From Nitrosopumilales archaeon (GTDB lineage Archaea; Thermoproteota; Nitrososphaeria; Nitrososphaerales; Nitrosopumilaceae), in assembly GCA_900299125.1 (NCBI GenBank), contig OMIR01000082.1, positions 1 through 64,000 on the forward strand: a DNA stretch of 64,000 nt. The letters are read 5' to 3'. The notes beneath the pieces were generated by a model that did not search any database, was not told where the DNA came from, and was given only the letters and a program-made list of their open reading frames with translations. Of the stretch, positions 44,450-54,089 are shown in pieces (position 1 is the first letter of the stretch; each line of letters opens with the position of its first letter). The position numbers were made by a program, and so were the translations under genes.

Positions 44450-47400
44450 TTGGTTCACATAAAAAAAGTAGAGATCTATGGGTTCAAGTCATTTGGTTTT
44501 ACCAATACCACCGTTGGCTTTGAGCAAGGACTAGTGTCAATTTCTGGACCTAACGGGTCTGGTAAAAGTAACATACTAGATGCGATCATTTTTGCATTGG
44601 GTGAGAACAAGCCCAAGGTCATGAGAGTTGACAAGCTTCGTTCTCTGATACATGATATTGAGGGAAACAAGCGTGGAACAAAGATGGCTCGAGTTTCATT
44701 ACACTTTGATAATTCTGATAGAAAAATCCCTGTAGATTCCAATGCTGTTGTAATTACTAGAGAAATGGGCGAGGATGGCGAAAATGTCTATTATCTTAAC
44801 CAAAAACAGACGAATAGAAATCAAATTCTTGATTTACTAGAGGTTGCCAATGCCAGTCTTAATCAACTAAATGCAGTACAGCAGGGAACTGTCACTAGAA
44901 TATCTGAATTCACAGCTGAAGAAAAAAGAACCGTCATTGAAGATTTGATTGGTCTGGCGTATTTTGATGAAAAAAAATCCGAATCCATAAAACAACTAGA
45001 GGATGCTGATCGAAGACTAGAAGTAGCACTTGCTAGAATGGACGAAATCAAAAAAAGAATAGATGAACTTGAAGTAGAAAGAAATCATAAACTCCGACAC
45101 GAGTTCATAAACTTTGAGCTTGGAAGACTACATGCTATTTCAGCATCAAATAAAATGAAAATAATACAGACTGAAAAAATATCCAAAGAGCGTTCTATGC
45201 ATTCACTTGTTTCAGAATCCAAAAAACTTGACGAAGAAAGACTAGCACTTAAAAAAGAAATCTCAGACTTGGAATCCCAAAAATTCACATTCATGAATGA
45301 AGCAAATGCCTACAATCAGGCAAAGGCAACAATTGATTCTGAGTTGTCTCAAGCAATGCAAGTCTATGAATCCGCAAATACTGAAACTGTAACAAAATCC
45401 CGAAGAGTAGAACAAATCAATGCCAGACTACCGATAATAGTATCTGATCTAGAATCGCTTCAGCAAACACGAGTAAATATCGAATCTATGACTTCTGAAC
45501 AAAAAGAAATAATTACAAAAATCAAAGAAGAAAAAAATCAAATTTATGAACAGATAAAATCTGTTGAATCAGAATTATCTGTTGTCTATAAACAACAATC
45601 TCATGCACTATCGCAACAAAAAGAAGTTAATTCTAAGATTCAGGGACTATCACAAAAACTAAATGAAGCCAAAGTTGAATTTGCAAAACTTGAATCTGAA
45701 ATAACTGATTCTAAAAATAGAATTAATTCAAATAACAACCGTCTAAATGAAATCGATTCCGAGTCTGTAAAATTACTTGCACTAAAAACTCGATTAGAAT
45801 CAATAATAGAAAATCACAAAGCGACAATTGCTGAGCTTAAAGGTAGGATATCAGAACATGCTGGAAAACAGGGTAAAATAGATCATGATGTTGAAGAACT
45901 CAACTTTATCTTGGAGAAAGCTTCCAAAGCAGCTGCGCAATACGATGCAAAGATTCGCGTTGTTAAAAGTATCATGCATGAGGACTATACAATAGCTCAT
46001 CTTAAAGAACACCGAGAAGAGCTTGGAATTGAAGGACTAGTCTATGAAATGATTTCTTGGGACAAGGAATACGAACGTGCTATTCTTGCTGCTGCATCTG
46101 ATTGGATTAAATCATTTGTAGTCAAAGATTTTGGTACCTTGTTGAGCCTGGCTGATGTGGCACGCTCAAAAAAACTTCCAAAACTAAAAATCATTCCATT
46201 AGAGGCAATACCGAAATTTTCACTTGCTGTTCCAAACGACTCAGATGTATTGGGAGTTTTATCTGATTATGTTCAATGTGATTCAAAATATTCGGCATTA
46301 CTGACATTTCTATTTGGTAATGTTTTACTTGTAAAAAATCAGGAATCTGCACTCCGACTATCAAAATCTGGCTACAAAACTGTCACAATAGATGGAGAGT
46401 TCTTTGAAGCCAAGGCGTCAGCTGTTGTAATTGATATTAACTCAAAGATATCCAAAGTCACAAAAATTATTTCTATGAGTACTTCAGTTGAAGGACTGCA
46501 TCAATCCATTTCATTATTGAAAAAATACATACTTAAAAAAAGACTCTCAATTAAAAAAGTAGAGGGAATTATTCAAAATTATCGTGAAAGATTGTCTATA
46601 TCGGAAACAGGTCTTGCAAATGCCGATATCAGCTACTCTGATCTAAAAATCAAAGTATCATCAATAGAAAAGACAAAATCTCAATTAGAATCAAGAATCA
46701 CTCAGCTAAATAGGCATGTTGAGAAAATAATTCTTGAGCACTCAAAACAAGAATCACTAATACTATCTCTTGAAGACCGAATCACTCTCATGCATGAAAA
46801 CTATGCAGATGGAGAAAACCACAGAATAGCTTCTGAGTTAGACCGATTAAATCAAAGACGCTCTGAGATCATGTCACGCCAATCAGCAATTGTCACAGAA
46901 CTTAGAGAAAAAGAATCTCATCTTGCAACTCTATTGGCGCAGGAGGTTGGAGAAAAAACTAAAATGCAGAATTTGAGAGAAGAACAATCTTCACTTAATC
47001 ATGAAAAACATGAAATCGAGGTTCGACTGAACCAGTTAGCTAAAGATAAAGACTTGTCAAGTGAAAATCTTGTAAAACTTAGAGAAAAAGAACAGAATCT
47101 TATTGCAACATCCGGAACTTCGATTACTAAACTCCAAGAATTTGATGGAAAGCTTGCAGAGTTAAACGAAAGGGAAAGAATTGTTACTAGGGAAATCAAT
47201 GCATTGGAGCGTCAATCAGATTCTCTGTCACGTGATATTAGAGATATTGTAGAAAATGAAGCCAAGATCCAAAAGATTCTAGAAAAATACGGCTACCATG
47301 AAATCACTGAAACATTTGAGGTGGATTCAATGCTATCAACTCTGGAATCTGAAATGAATTCACTATCTACCAAGATTAACGCTACTGCACCACAAACCTT

Positions 47401-47974
47401 TGTAGAAATTTCAACCGGATATCGATCCATGTCTGATAGAAAGAACGAACTAGAAGAAGAAAGAAATGCAATTGTTAGATTTATTGAAGAAATTGATAAG
47501 GACAAACGTCAAACTTTCTTGGAGGCATTTGACAAAGTTGACAAAGAGATTCGTGATGCTTTCCATACGATGACTGGAGGTGAGGCCTGGCTTGAATTGC
47601 AAAATGAAGATGATATTTTCAATTCTGGAATATCTTATTTGATACAATTTCCTAACAAGCCAAAAAGAGAGTCTACATCAATTTCAGGTGGTGAAAAGAC
47701 ACTTGCAGCTATTGTATTTGTATTGGCATTACAAAAACTCAAACCATCCGTATTCTATTTGTTTGATGAAGTGGATGCACACTTGGATGCACCGAACTCT
47801 GAAAAACTTGCAAAAATTATCGAACAACGTTCTGCTGGAAGTCAGTTCATCATGGTATCTCTAAAAGATTCTGTAGTACAAAAAGCAAAATTGATTTACG
47901 GTGTATTTCCAAAGAATGGAGTATCACATGTTGTCACATACAAGGACAAGCGTATGCCTTCAATGACTAACTAG
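44450..47974 (+). CDS. smc: Chromosome segregation protein SMC
   Basis: An ABC-type ATPase that loops and compacts DNA. I prefer the TTG at 44450 (LVHIKKVEIYGFKSFGFTNT) over one at 44417. Walker A is SGPNGSGKSNILDAI. Two long coiled coils flank the hinge (LGIEGLVYEMISWDKEYERA). The signature is SISGGEKTLAAIVFVLALQK, followed by Walker B in FYLFDEVDAHLD. About 1174 residues is the expected size. No scpA or scpB is adjacent. Confidence 0.97.
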   Translation: MVHIKKVEIYGFKSFGFTNTTVGFEQGLVSISGPNGSGKSNILDAIIFALGENKPKVMRVDKLRSLIHDIEGNKRGTKMARVSLHFDNSDRKIPVDSNAVVITREMGEDGENVYYLNQKQTNRNQILDLLEVANASLNQLNAVQQGTVTRISEFTAEEKRTVIEDLIGLAYFDEKKSESIKQLEDADRRLEVALARMDEIKKRIDELEVERNHKLRHEFINFELGRLHAISASNKMKIIQTEKISKERSMHSLVSESKKLDEERLALKKEISDLESQKFTFMNEANAYNQAKATIDSELSQAMQVYESANTETVTKSRRVEQINARLPIIVSDLESLQQTRVNIESMTSEQKEIITKIKEEKNQIYEQIKSVESELSVVYKQQSHALSQQKEVNSKIQGLSQKLNEAKVEFAKLESEITDSKNRINSNNNRLNEIDSESVKLLALKTRLESIIENHKATIAELKGRISEHAGKQGKIDHDVEELNFILEKASKAAAQYDAKIRVVKSIMHEDYTIAHLKEHREELGIEGLVYEMISWDKEYERAILAAASDWIKSFVVKDFGTLLSLADVARSKKLPKLKIIPLEAIPKFSLAVPNDSDVLGVLSDYVQCDSKYSALLTFLFGNVLLVKNQESALRLSKSGYKTVTIDGEFFEAKASAVVIDINSKISKVTKIISMSTSVEGLHQSISLLKKYILKKRLSIKKVEGIIQNYRERLSISETGLANADISYSDLKIKVSSIEKTKSQLESRITQLNRHVEKIILEHSKQESLILSLEDRITLMHENYADGENHRIASELDRLNQRRSEIMSRQSAIVTELREKESHLATLLAQEVGEKTKMQNLREEQSSLNHEKHEIEVRLNQLAKDKDLSSENLVKLREKEQNLIATSGTSITKLQEFDGKLAELNERERIVTREINALERQSDSLSRDIRDIVENEAKIQKILEKYGYHEITETFEVDSMLSTLESEMNSLSTKINATAPQTFVEISTGYRSMSDRKNELEEERNAIVRFIEEIDKDKRQTFLEAFDKVDKEIRDAFHTMTGGEAWLELQNEDDIFNSGISYLIQFPNKPKRESTSISGGEKTLAAIVFVLALQKLKPSVFYLFDEVDAHLDAPNSEKLAKIIEQRSAGSQFIMVSLKDSVVQKAKLIYGVFPKNGVSHVVTYKDKRMPSMTN

Positions 47975-48041
47975 ATTCTTTTTATTATGGCTAATGATTA
48001 GGCAGATTTCTTAAAATTCTCCATAGTTGAATAAACATAAA

Positions 48042-48872
48042 TCAAAAATCCGTTCTAATTTTTCTCTGCCTATTCAAATTTTTAGGATCTGGTTCAACTA
48101 TTGCATCAATTAGTGACTGGGTGTAAGGGTGTTTTGGATTTGACAAGACCTCGTCAATATCTCCAATCTCAACTATTTTTCCATGATATAGTATTGCAAT
48201 TCTTTGTCCAAAATATCGAGCAGTAGCAAGATCATGCGTAATATACAAAAATGATATTTGGAGTTTTTCTCTTAACTCTTTCATTAATTCTAAAATTTCA
48301 GCCCTGATTGAAACATCTAACATGGATACTGGCTCATCAGCTATGATCATCTTTGGTTTTATTACTAGTGCTCTTGCCAAAACAACTCGCTGACGCTGTC
48401 CTCCAGATAGCATGTGTGGATATTTTTCCATAATGTCATTGGCAGGTTCGAGTTTAACTTGTTTTAAAACATCTTGAACTATTTCTCGTCGTTGCAAAGA
48501 ATTACCAATTTTATAAATTTCCAGTGGCTCAGAAATAATTTGATGAATTTTCATTTGTGGGTTTATAGAGTCGTAGGGATCTTGATACACCATTTGTATT
48601 TCAGCGCGAATTTTTTCTAGCAAATCTGGATTATTTGATATCTCAACACCGTCAAAGATTATTCTCCCAGAATCTGGAATTATGGAATGAAGTATTAATT
48701 TTGCAATAGTTGACTTGCCTGAACCAGATTCACCTGCTAAGACTAGTGTCTGACCACGCTCAATGCTAAAAGAAACATCATCTACTGCTTTGACTAGCGA
48801 TAACTGCCTACCAAAAAAGTTCCTTTTTGAATAATATTTTTTGAGATTATCTATCTGGAGTATTTTTTCCAA
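48042..48872 (-). CDS. ABC transporter ATP-binding protein, oligopeptide (OppF/DppF) type
   Basis: A 276-residue ATPase. Walker A is LAGESGSGKSTIAKLILHS, the Q-loop is QMVYQDPYDSINPQMKIHQI, the signature is PHMLSGGQRQRVVLARAL, Walker B is PKMIIADEPVSMLDVS, and the switch His is in LYITHDLATARYFG. The C-terminal EIGDIDEVLSNPKHPYTQSL motif is specific to peptide/nickel importers. It is the likely energiser for the family-5 binding protein at 26.6 kb, but no permease or second ATPase lies beside it. Confidence 0.92.
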   Translation of the reverse strand: MEKILQIDNLKKYYSKRNFFGRQLSLVKAVDDVSFSIERGQTLVLAGESGSGKSTIAKLILHSIIPDSGRIIFDGVEISNNPDLLEKIRAEIQMVYQDPYDSINPQMKIHQIISEPLEIYKIGNSLQRREIVQDVLKQVKLEPANDIMEKYPHMLSGGQRQRVVLARALVIKPKMIIADEPVSMLDVSIRAEILELMKELREKLQISFLYITHDLATARYFGQRIAILYHGKIVEIGDIDEVLSNPKHPYTQSLIDAIVEPDPKNLNRQRKIRTDF

Positions 48873-48904
48873 TTAAGTATAATTCTAAAAATCAGTATAT
48901 CAAT

Positions 48905-50347
48905 TTAGTAGGCACGACCAAATATCGCATTTGTAATGCTGGGTTTTTTACAAAATACACACTTGCCTGAATTATTAGAAACAAATGGAATGACACGAAT
49001 GTCTGCCCCAGTGTCTTCTTTAATCTGTTCCTCACATTCTCGCTTTCCACACCATGCCGCATCAATGAAACTTCCTTTCTCGAGTGCTTCTTTGAACTCG
49101 GAATACTCTGATGTTTTTGCCGTTTTCTGATCTAACATTTTTTTAGCGGCAGTAAACATTTCATCTTGAATTTTTTGTAAAATTTTATCAATTTCAACTG
49201 TGATTGAATCCATAGGTAGGTCTATTTTCTGTTTCACATGTCTAGTTGCATACATTACCTTGTTTTTATCTAAATCTTTGGGGCCAATCTCAATTCGTAA
49301 TGGAACCCCACGCATTTCCCATTCGTTATACTTGAAACCCGGTGTTAACTGGTCACGTCTATCCACATGAACGCGTAACCCCTTCTCTTTGAGTAATTTT
49401 TCAACCCTATCCGCAGCTTCGTTTACACGCCCTGCATCATTTTCATTATAGTAAATTGGAACAATGACAATCTGAATTGGTGCAATTCTTGGAGGTAATA
49501 CTAAGCCCTTATCATCACCATGAACCATTATGGTGGCACCAATTAGTCTCCAAGAGACACCCCAGGACGTCTGCCATGCAAAAGTCTCGGCATTATTTTT
49601 GTCCAAGTATTTTACCTCAAATGGTTTTGAGAAATTCTGCCCAAGAAAATGTGATGTGCCCATCTGAAGTGCTTTTCCGTCAGGCATTATAGATTCCATT
49701 GTGGTTGTATATACAGCTCCGACAAACTTTTCCTTTTCACTTTTCTTACCTGTGATTACTGGTATAGCTAGCTCCTCTTCAACGGTTTTTTTGTAAATAT
49801 CTAAAATCTCGATGACTTCACTTTCAGCTTCTTCTTTTGTGGCATGTACGGTGTGACCTTCTTGCCACAAAAATTCAGATGTTCTCAGAAATGGCTTGGT
49901 CGCTTTAATTTCCGCACGCAAGGCCGTATTCCAAAAATTAATTTTTAACGGAAGATCACGCCATGACTGAATCCATTTTGAATACATTGAATATGCTAAA
50001 GTCTCTGAAGTAGGCCTCAATGCTAACCTGTCACCAATTTCATTCTCACCTGAGTGTGTTACCCAAAATACTTCTGGCGTAAATCCGGCAAAATGATCCG
50101 ATTCTTTAGCAAGCAAAGATTCTGGTATCAAGACTGGCAAAAAGCCATTTCTGTGCCCAGTTGCCTTGAATTTTTTATCTAATATCTCTCTAATTGATTC
50201 CCATATGGCATATCCATCTGGTCTTAGAACTATCAATCCCTTCACTGGGGCATAATCTGCAAGCTCTGCTTTGAGTACTACCTGAGTGTACCATTCAGAA
50301 AAATCATCTTTTTTTGATACTGTGATTCCCGAACTTTCTTTACTCAA
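48905..50347 (-). CDS. proS: Prolyl-tRNA synthetase, archaeal type
   Basis: A class II synthetase of 480 residues. Motif 2 appears as FLRTSEFLWQEGHTVHATKE, and the proline/ATP pocket includes LALRPTSETLAYSMYSKWIQ and SWRLIGATIMVHGDDKGLVL. The anticodon-binding domain follows (IVIVPIYYNENDAGRVNEAA). The C-terminus has the archaeal/eukaryotic zinc-like domain with CGKRECEEQI and CVFCKKPS and ends in IFGRAY. The TTG start gives MSKESSGITV. Its tRNA-Pro(UGG) is at 11.36 kb. Confidence 0.97.
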   Translation of the reverse strand: MSKESSGITVSKKDDFSEWYTQVVLKAELADYAPVKGLIVLRPDGYAIWESIREILDKKFKATGHRNGFLPVLIPESLLAKESDHFAGFTPEVFWVTHSGENEIGDRLALRPTSETLAYSMYSKWIQSWRDLPLKINFWNTALRAEIKATKPFLRTSEFLWQEGHTVHATKEEAESEVIEILDIYKKTVEEELAIPVITGKKSEKEKFVGAVYTTTMESIMPDGKALQMGTSHFLGQNFSKPFEVKYLDKNNAETFAWQTSWGVSWRLIGATIMVHGDDKGLVLPPRIAPIQIVIVPIYYNENDAGRVNEAADRVEKLLKEKGLRVHVDRRDQLTPGFKYNEWEMRGVPLRIEIGPKDLDKNKVMYATRHVKQKIDLPMDSITVEIDKILQKIQDEMFTAAKKMLDQKTAKTSEYSEFKEALEKGSFIDAAWCGKRECEEQIKEDTGADIRVIPFVSNNSGKCVFCKKPSITNAIFGRAY

Positions 50348-50497
50348 CTTGAGTGTTTTTACAGAGTGAAGTAAATGAGCCTTTCCTAGATCATAATTTT
50401 ACTTCAATAATTCGAAGTGAAAAATGCCTGGAAATGATATACTGATTTGGCAAGTTCAATTTTAGTGAAATCAAATACTCAATAAAACCTAGTCTAA

Positions 50498-50788
50498 CTA
50501 TTTTTTCAGTGGTGAACCCTTACACAAAACTTTGCCCATGACTCTAGATTGAAAATTAGAGCATACAAAGCACTGAATGAATGATGTATTGCCTTTTAGT
50601 ACTGGACAATCTACATACTCTTGTTTCATTTTCTTGAGCATCTTTGGACTAACGCCCTTGAGCTTGAGTTTTCCTTTATCGTCCATCATGCCAGAAGCTT
50701 TAAGCTCTGCTTTAACTTCGTCAGTTAATTTTTGAGCTTTTTCGGATTCTTTAACCTCAACTTCAAATTTATGCTCTAGTTCATCCAT
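50498..50788 (-). CDS. Small Cys-containing hypothetical protein
   Basis: A 96-residue soluble protein. The N-terminal half is a charged helix (EVEVKESEKAQKLTDEVKAE). The C-terminal half has four Cys (VDCPVLKGNTSFIQCFVCSN, GKVLCKG) that could bind zinc or an Fe-S cluster. The dipeptide-rich basic middle (KGVSPKMLKKMKQE) may contact nucleic acid. Not recognised. Confidence 0.6.
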   Translation of the reverse strand: MDELEHKFEVEVKESEKAQKLTDEVKAELKASGMMDDKGKLKLKGVSPKMLKKMKQEYVDCPVLKGNTSFIQCFVCSNFQSRVMGKVLCKGSPLKK

Positions 50789-50889
50789 TGACTAAAATTT
50801 CCTATGCCATGATTTAACGGTAACGTTTGCGATCTAAAAATAAAATTCAACTTTTATATTGATAGATTTGAGCCAAAAATTAGAAAAAA

Positions 50890-51540
50890 TTGCTTGCCAT
50901 TTTTGATGTAGAGGGGGTTTTATTTGATGCAGAATATCTTCCAATTCTTGCTGAAAAAATAAACAAGCAGGACGAAATTTGGGCAATTACTAGAAAAGGC
51001 ATTCAAGGATTAATCAATTGGGAGGAAGGACTTAGAACTAGAGTTGATGCATTACGTGGTTTAAGTTATGAAGTTTGTAAGGAGGTAGCAGATGATTTAC
51101 CGATAATGTCTGGGGCAATTCAGACTTGTCGGACACTCAAAGCCGCCGGTTGGAAAATAATGGCAGTTTCTGGAGGTTTTACAATTATGACTGATAGACT
51201 AAAAGAACAATTAGGTCTAGATTTTGTTTATTCAAATGAATTATTATTCAAAGATGGAAAATTAGATGGAGTCAAAATCAACGTAACTTCAGATAAGGCA
51301 AAATCTGCGAGAGTAAAAATTTCAGAATGGAATGAAAAAAGGGAGAACATTGTTGTTACGGTGGACGGTGCAAACGATCTGACCCTTTTTGATATCTGTG
51401 GTCTAGGAGTCGCATTCCGTGCTCAGGATATTGTAAAAGACAAGGCAGACAAAATTATTGAAGAAAAGAATCTAACAAATCTCATTCCACTAATTAATTC
51501 TAAATATAATCTGAATCTTGAATTACAGACACTTGCCTGA
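50890..51540 (+). CDS. serB: HAD-family phosphoserine phosphatase-like protein
   Basis: A 216-residue HAD-IB phosphatase. Motif I is AIFDVEGVLFDAE, motif II Ser is in IMAVSGGFTIMTDRLKEQL, the motif III Lys is probably in SDKAKSARV, and motif IV is VTVDGANDLTLFDICGLGVA. In motif I the second Asp of the usual DxDxT/V is replaced by Glu, which may alter activity. It is SerB-like in length and cap. It starts with TTG. Confidence 0.82.
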   Translation: MLAIFDVEGVLFDAEYLPILAEKINKQDEIWAITRKGIQGLINWEEGLRTRVDALRGLSYEVCKEVADDLPIMSGAIQTCRTLKAAGWKIMAVSGGFTIMTDRLKEQLGLDFVYSNELLFKDGKLDGVKINVTSDKAKSARVKISEWNEKRENIVVTVDGANDLTLFDICGLGVAFRAQDIVKDKADKIIEEKNLTNLIPLINSKYNLNLELQTLA

Positions 51541-51624
51541 TTAATTCTTAATGACACTTTTTCAATAAATAATTTCAAATTAAAAACAAATCAAGTTAAA
51601 TTACAATACTACTCGCATTATCTA

Positions 51625-52356
51625 TTGTTGGAAATAATACCTGTATGCATTAAAGGAAATATTGTTCAAGGAGATGACCTTGTGGAAAAGTTCTCATCTA
51701 GTTTTAAAGAAATACGAGATGGGGATATAATCATAATAGCCCAAAAAATAATTTCAAAACAAGAAGGTAAAATAATTGAGCTTGCAAAAGTTATACCTTC
51801 AATTCTTTCATTGGGAATTGCTGCTCAATACAACAAGGATCCAAAACTCGTAGAAGTGATTCTCTCAGAGGCTAAAAGAATTGTTCGGTTGGAATCAGGT
51901 ATTATAATCACCGAAACTCATCATGGATTTGTATGTGCAAATTCCGGAGTTGATGAGAGTAATCTGCCAACTGGATTTGCTTCAATGCTTCCAGAGAATC
52001 CAGACCTTTCTGCTTCAGAATTTGCAAAAAAAATATCAACAAAATCGGGAAAAAAAGTAGCAGTAATAATTTCTGATACTTTTGGTAGGCCATTTCGGGA
52101 AGGCCAAACAAACGTCGCTATTGGCGTTTCTGGCATTAAAGTATTAGATGATTATGAAGGAAAATCTGATACTTTTGGCAGAACCCTGCGTGTTACAAAA
52201 ATAGCTCAAATTGATGAGTTATGCGGTGCCGCTGAATTGGTGATGAAAAAATTAAAAAATTGCCCATTTGCAATAATCCGTAATTTTGATTATCAATGGT
52301 CTGATGATAAAATTCAAACTATAATTCGTTCCAAGCAAACCGATCTGTTTCGATGA
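51625..52356 (+). CDS. cofE: F420-0:gamma-glutamyl ligase
   Basis: It adds gamma-linked glutamates to F420-0, the last step of F420 synthesis. It begins with TTG (LEIIPVCIKGNIVQGDDLVE). Typical segments are DGDIIIIAQKIISKQEGKII, GIIITETHHGFVCANSGVDE, VAVIISDTFGRPFREGQTNV and FAIIRNFDY. The length of 243 is that of stand-alone archaeal CofE, not the fused FbiB form. It is unlinked to the cofG/H and cofC/D loci at 3 and 20 kb. Confidence 0.95.
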   Translation: MLEIIPVCIKGNIVQGDDLVEKFSSSFKEIRDGDIIIIAQKIISKQEGKIIELAKVIPSILSLGIAAQYNKDPKLVEVILSEAKRIVRLESGIIITETHHGFVCANSGVDESNLPTGFASMLPENPDLSASEFAKKISTKSGKKVAVIISDTFGRPFREGQTNVAIGVSGIKVLDDYEGKSDTFGRTLRVTKIAQIDELCGAAELVMKKLKNCPFAIIRNFDYQWSDDKIQTIIRSKQTDLFR

Positions 52357-52399
52357 GTCTACAAAAGATTATAATCATTGCATTAAATTTTTAATTAAT

Positions 52400-53317
52400 T
52401 TGGGATATATCAAGGCAGAATTACACTGTCATAATTCTTTTTCAAACTATCATGTTGGAGAAAATGATACACCGTTTGATTGCGATATAACAATATCACA
52501 ACAATTGGAGAGAGCTCATGCACTAGGATTAGATGCGTTATTTGTGACTAATCATAACACTCTTGATGGTTATTCACAATTATTACAATACAAAAATAAT
52601 CATGAGAAATACAAACATATTCAAATTTTTCAGGCCGAAGAAATTACTACTGATACTGGAGCACATGTGATTGCATATGGAATTCACAAAGAAATTAGAG
52701 GTGGGCAAAATTTAGATGAAATCCTTGATCAAATACGGGACCAAGATGGAATTTCTTGTGCACCACATCCTTTTAGCTTATTAGATGCGTTACGAAATCA
52801 AGCAGCAAAATGTGATCTAATTGAGATTTTTAACAGCAATAACGTTGATGTAATATCAAATGCACGTGCTACAGAGTTCTCCTTAGAGCACAATAAAATC
52901 GGTGTTGCGGGAAGTGATTCTCATGTATTATCTACATTGGGTAGGTGTACTAATGTGATAGAATCAGAAAACTCACTTGATGATGCAATTCATGCAATGC
53001 GCCATAATAAAATCAAAATTCATCAAACTGGATATGCCAAAGAAAAGGAAACACTAGAGCACATAAAATACAAAATCAACAACTCCCAGGATTATCTGGC
53101 AGAATATATTCGAGAAAACTATCCTAATTCTCAGTGGATGATGTCCCTTTTACTAAAAATTTACAACCTCAATCAAAATAGCTATGTGTGGTCACTTGTT
53201 TACAAATTGGCAGTATTTCTAATGAAACGTGTGTCTAGTAAAATAAACATTCATGGATATGATCCATCCAAACTGCATGATCGAAATCTTGCAACAATGC
53301 TTAGGATGGCAATCTGA
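52400..53317 (+). CDS. PHP-domain metal-dependent phosphoesterase
   Basis: A 305-residue protein. Metal ligands appear in AELHCHNSFSNYHVGENDTP, LFVTNHNTLDGYSQLL, AEEITTDTGAHVIAYGI, ISCAPHPFS and GVAGSDSHVLSTLGRCTN, a complete PHP site. The last ~80 residues form an extra helical tail (NNSQDYLAEYIRENYPNSQW) not typical of the family. The substrate could be a phosphoester such as a nucleotide or inositol/histidinol phosphate. The start is TTG, 43 bp after cofE. Confidence 0.87.
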   Translation: MGYIKAELHCHNSFSNYHVGENDTPFDCDITISQQLERAHALGLDALFVTNHNTLDGYSQLLQYKNNHEKYKHIQIFQAEEITTDTGAHVIAYGIHKEIRGGQNLDEILDQIRDQDGISCAPHPFSLLDALRNQAAKCDLIEIFNSNNVDVISNARATEFSLEHNKIGVAGSDSHVLSTLGRCTNVIESENSLDDAIHAMRHNKIKIHQTGYAKEKETLEHIKYKINNSQDYLAEYIRENYPNSQWMMSLLLKIYNLNQNSYVWSLVYKLAVFLMKRVSSKINIHGYDPSKLHDRNLATMLRMAI

Positions 53318-53356
53318 TTACAGAATCTTTATCAGTTAGATTGCACTATTTCTTCC

Positions 53357-53704
53357 ATGCAAGTTCAACAGGTAGCTGAGAAACTACTAAAGCTTAGTCC
53401 ATCAGTTAGAGTTGTAACTATCTGTGACATGAATGGCAAAGCGCTTTTTTCTGCACGTTCTAGTCGTGTCAAAATGCTTCTCTCAAAACAAGAGAGCAAA
53501 TTGTCATTACTTAACGCCGCACGTGCATGGAAAATTAGAAAAAAGCTAGAAAAGAAATTAGGAAAATGCAAATACGTTTTGGCCGAATATGGCAATGTGA
53601 AAAGAGTAACAATGCCTGCGGGTTCAAATCATTTGCTATTCATCACTACGACATCAGCATATGATCACAAAAAAGTGGTAAATCGAGTAAGAACCTTCCG
53701 TTAG
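53357..53704 (+). CDS. Small protein with roadblock-like pattern
   Basis: A 115-residue protein (MQVQQVAEKLLKLSPSVRVV; TICDMNGKALFSARSSRVKM; HLLFITTTSAYDHKKVVNRV). Its helix-strand-helix-strand order resembles Roadblock/LC7 or profilin-like folds common in small archaeal regulators. It has a basic centre (RAWKIRKKLEKKLGKCK). I do not assign a function. Confidence 0.6.
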   Translation: MQVQQVAEKLLKLSPSVRVVTICDMNGKALFSARSSRVKMLLSKQESKLSLLNAARAWKIRKKLEKKLGKCKYVLAEYGNVKRVTMPAGSNHLLFITTTSAYDHKKVVNRVRTFR

Positions 53705-53737
53705 GGTTCTCCTCCAATTTTTTGTATTTTGTATCGC

Positions 53738-54001
53738 TTAGAGTTTTCTTCTGCCAGTACCACGACCAGTACCGACCCACATTCCTTTCGTTGATGATGT
53801 GTTTGATGATGTGTTTGATGAGCTAGAGATATCGCCGAATTTTATCTTCGCCGTACCTCTTCCCATTGAAATATATTCATTTTTGGCTTCCTGTTTTTTC
53901 TGTTCACTGTATTCCTTGAATGCCGGACCAGTCCAATTGTCGTCTTTTTTCTCTTCTACACGTCTTGATGTTCCTCTACCGCCAATTCTGATGATTCCCA
54001 T
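53738..54001 (-). CDS. Gly/Arg-Thr-rich low-complexity small protein
   Basis: An 87-residue, likely disordered protein with three RGT-type motifs: IIRIGGRGTSRRVEE at the N-terminus, SMGRGTAKIKFGD in the middle and VGTGRGTGRRKL at the C-terminus, around a Ser/Asn/Thr tract. RG-rich segments often bind RNA. It converges with the preceding gene. Family not recognised. Confidence 0.6.
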   Translation of the reverse strand: MGIIRIGGRGTSRRVEEKKDDNWTGPAFKEYSEQKKQEAKNEYISMGRGTAKIKFGDISSSSNTSSNTSSTKGMWVGTGRGTGRRKL

Positions 54002-54089
54002 CGACTCTATTATGGGTGAATCAAACTAATAAGATTATAGGGTACAAATCATCAAATTTTTCTAAATTGCTTAGCTTTCCCTAAAATCT

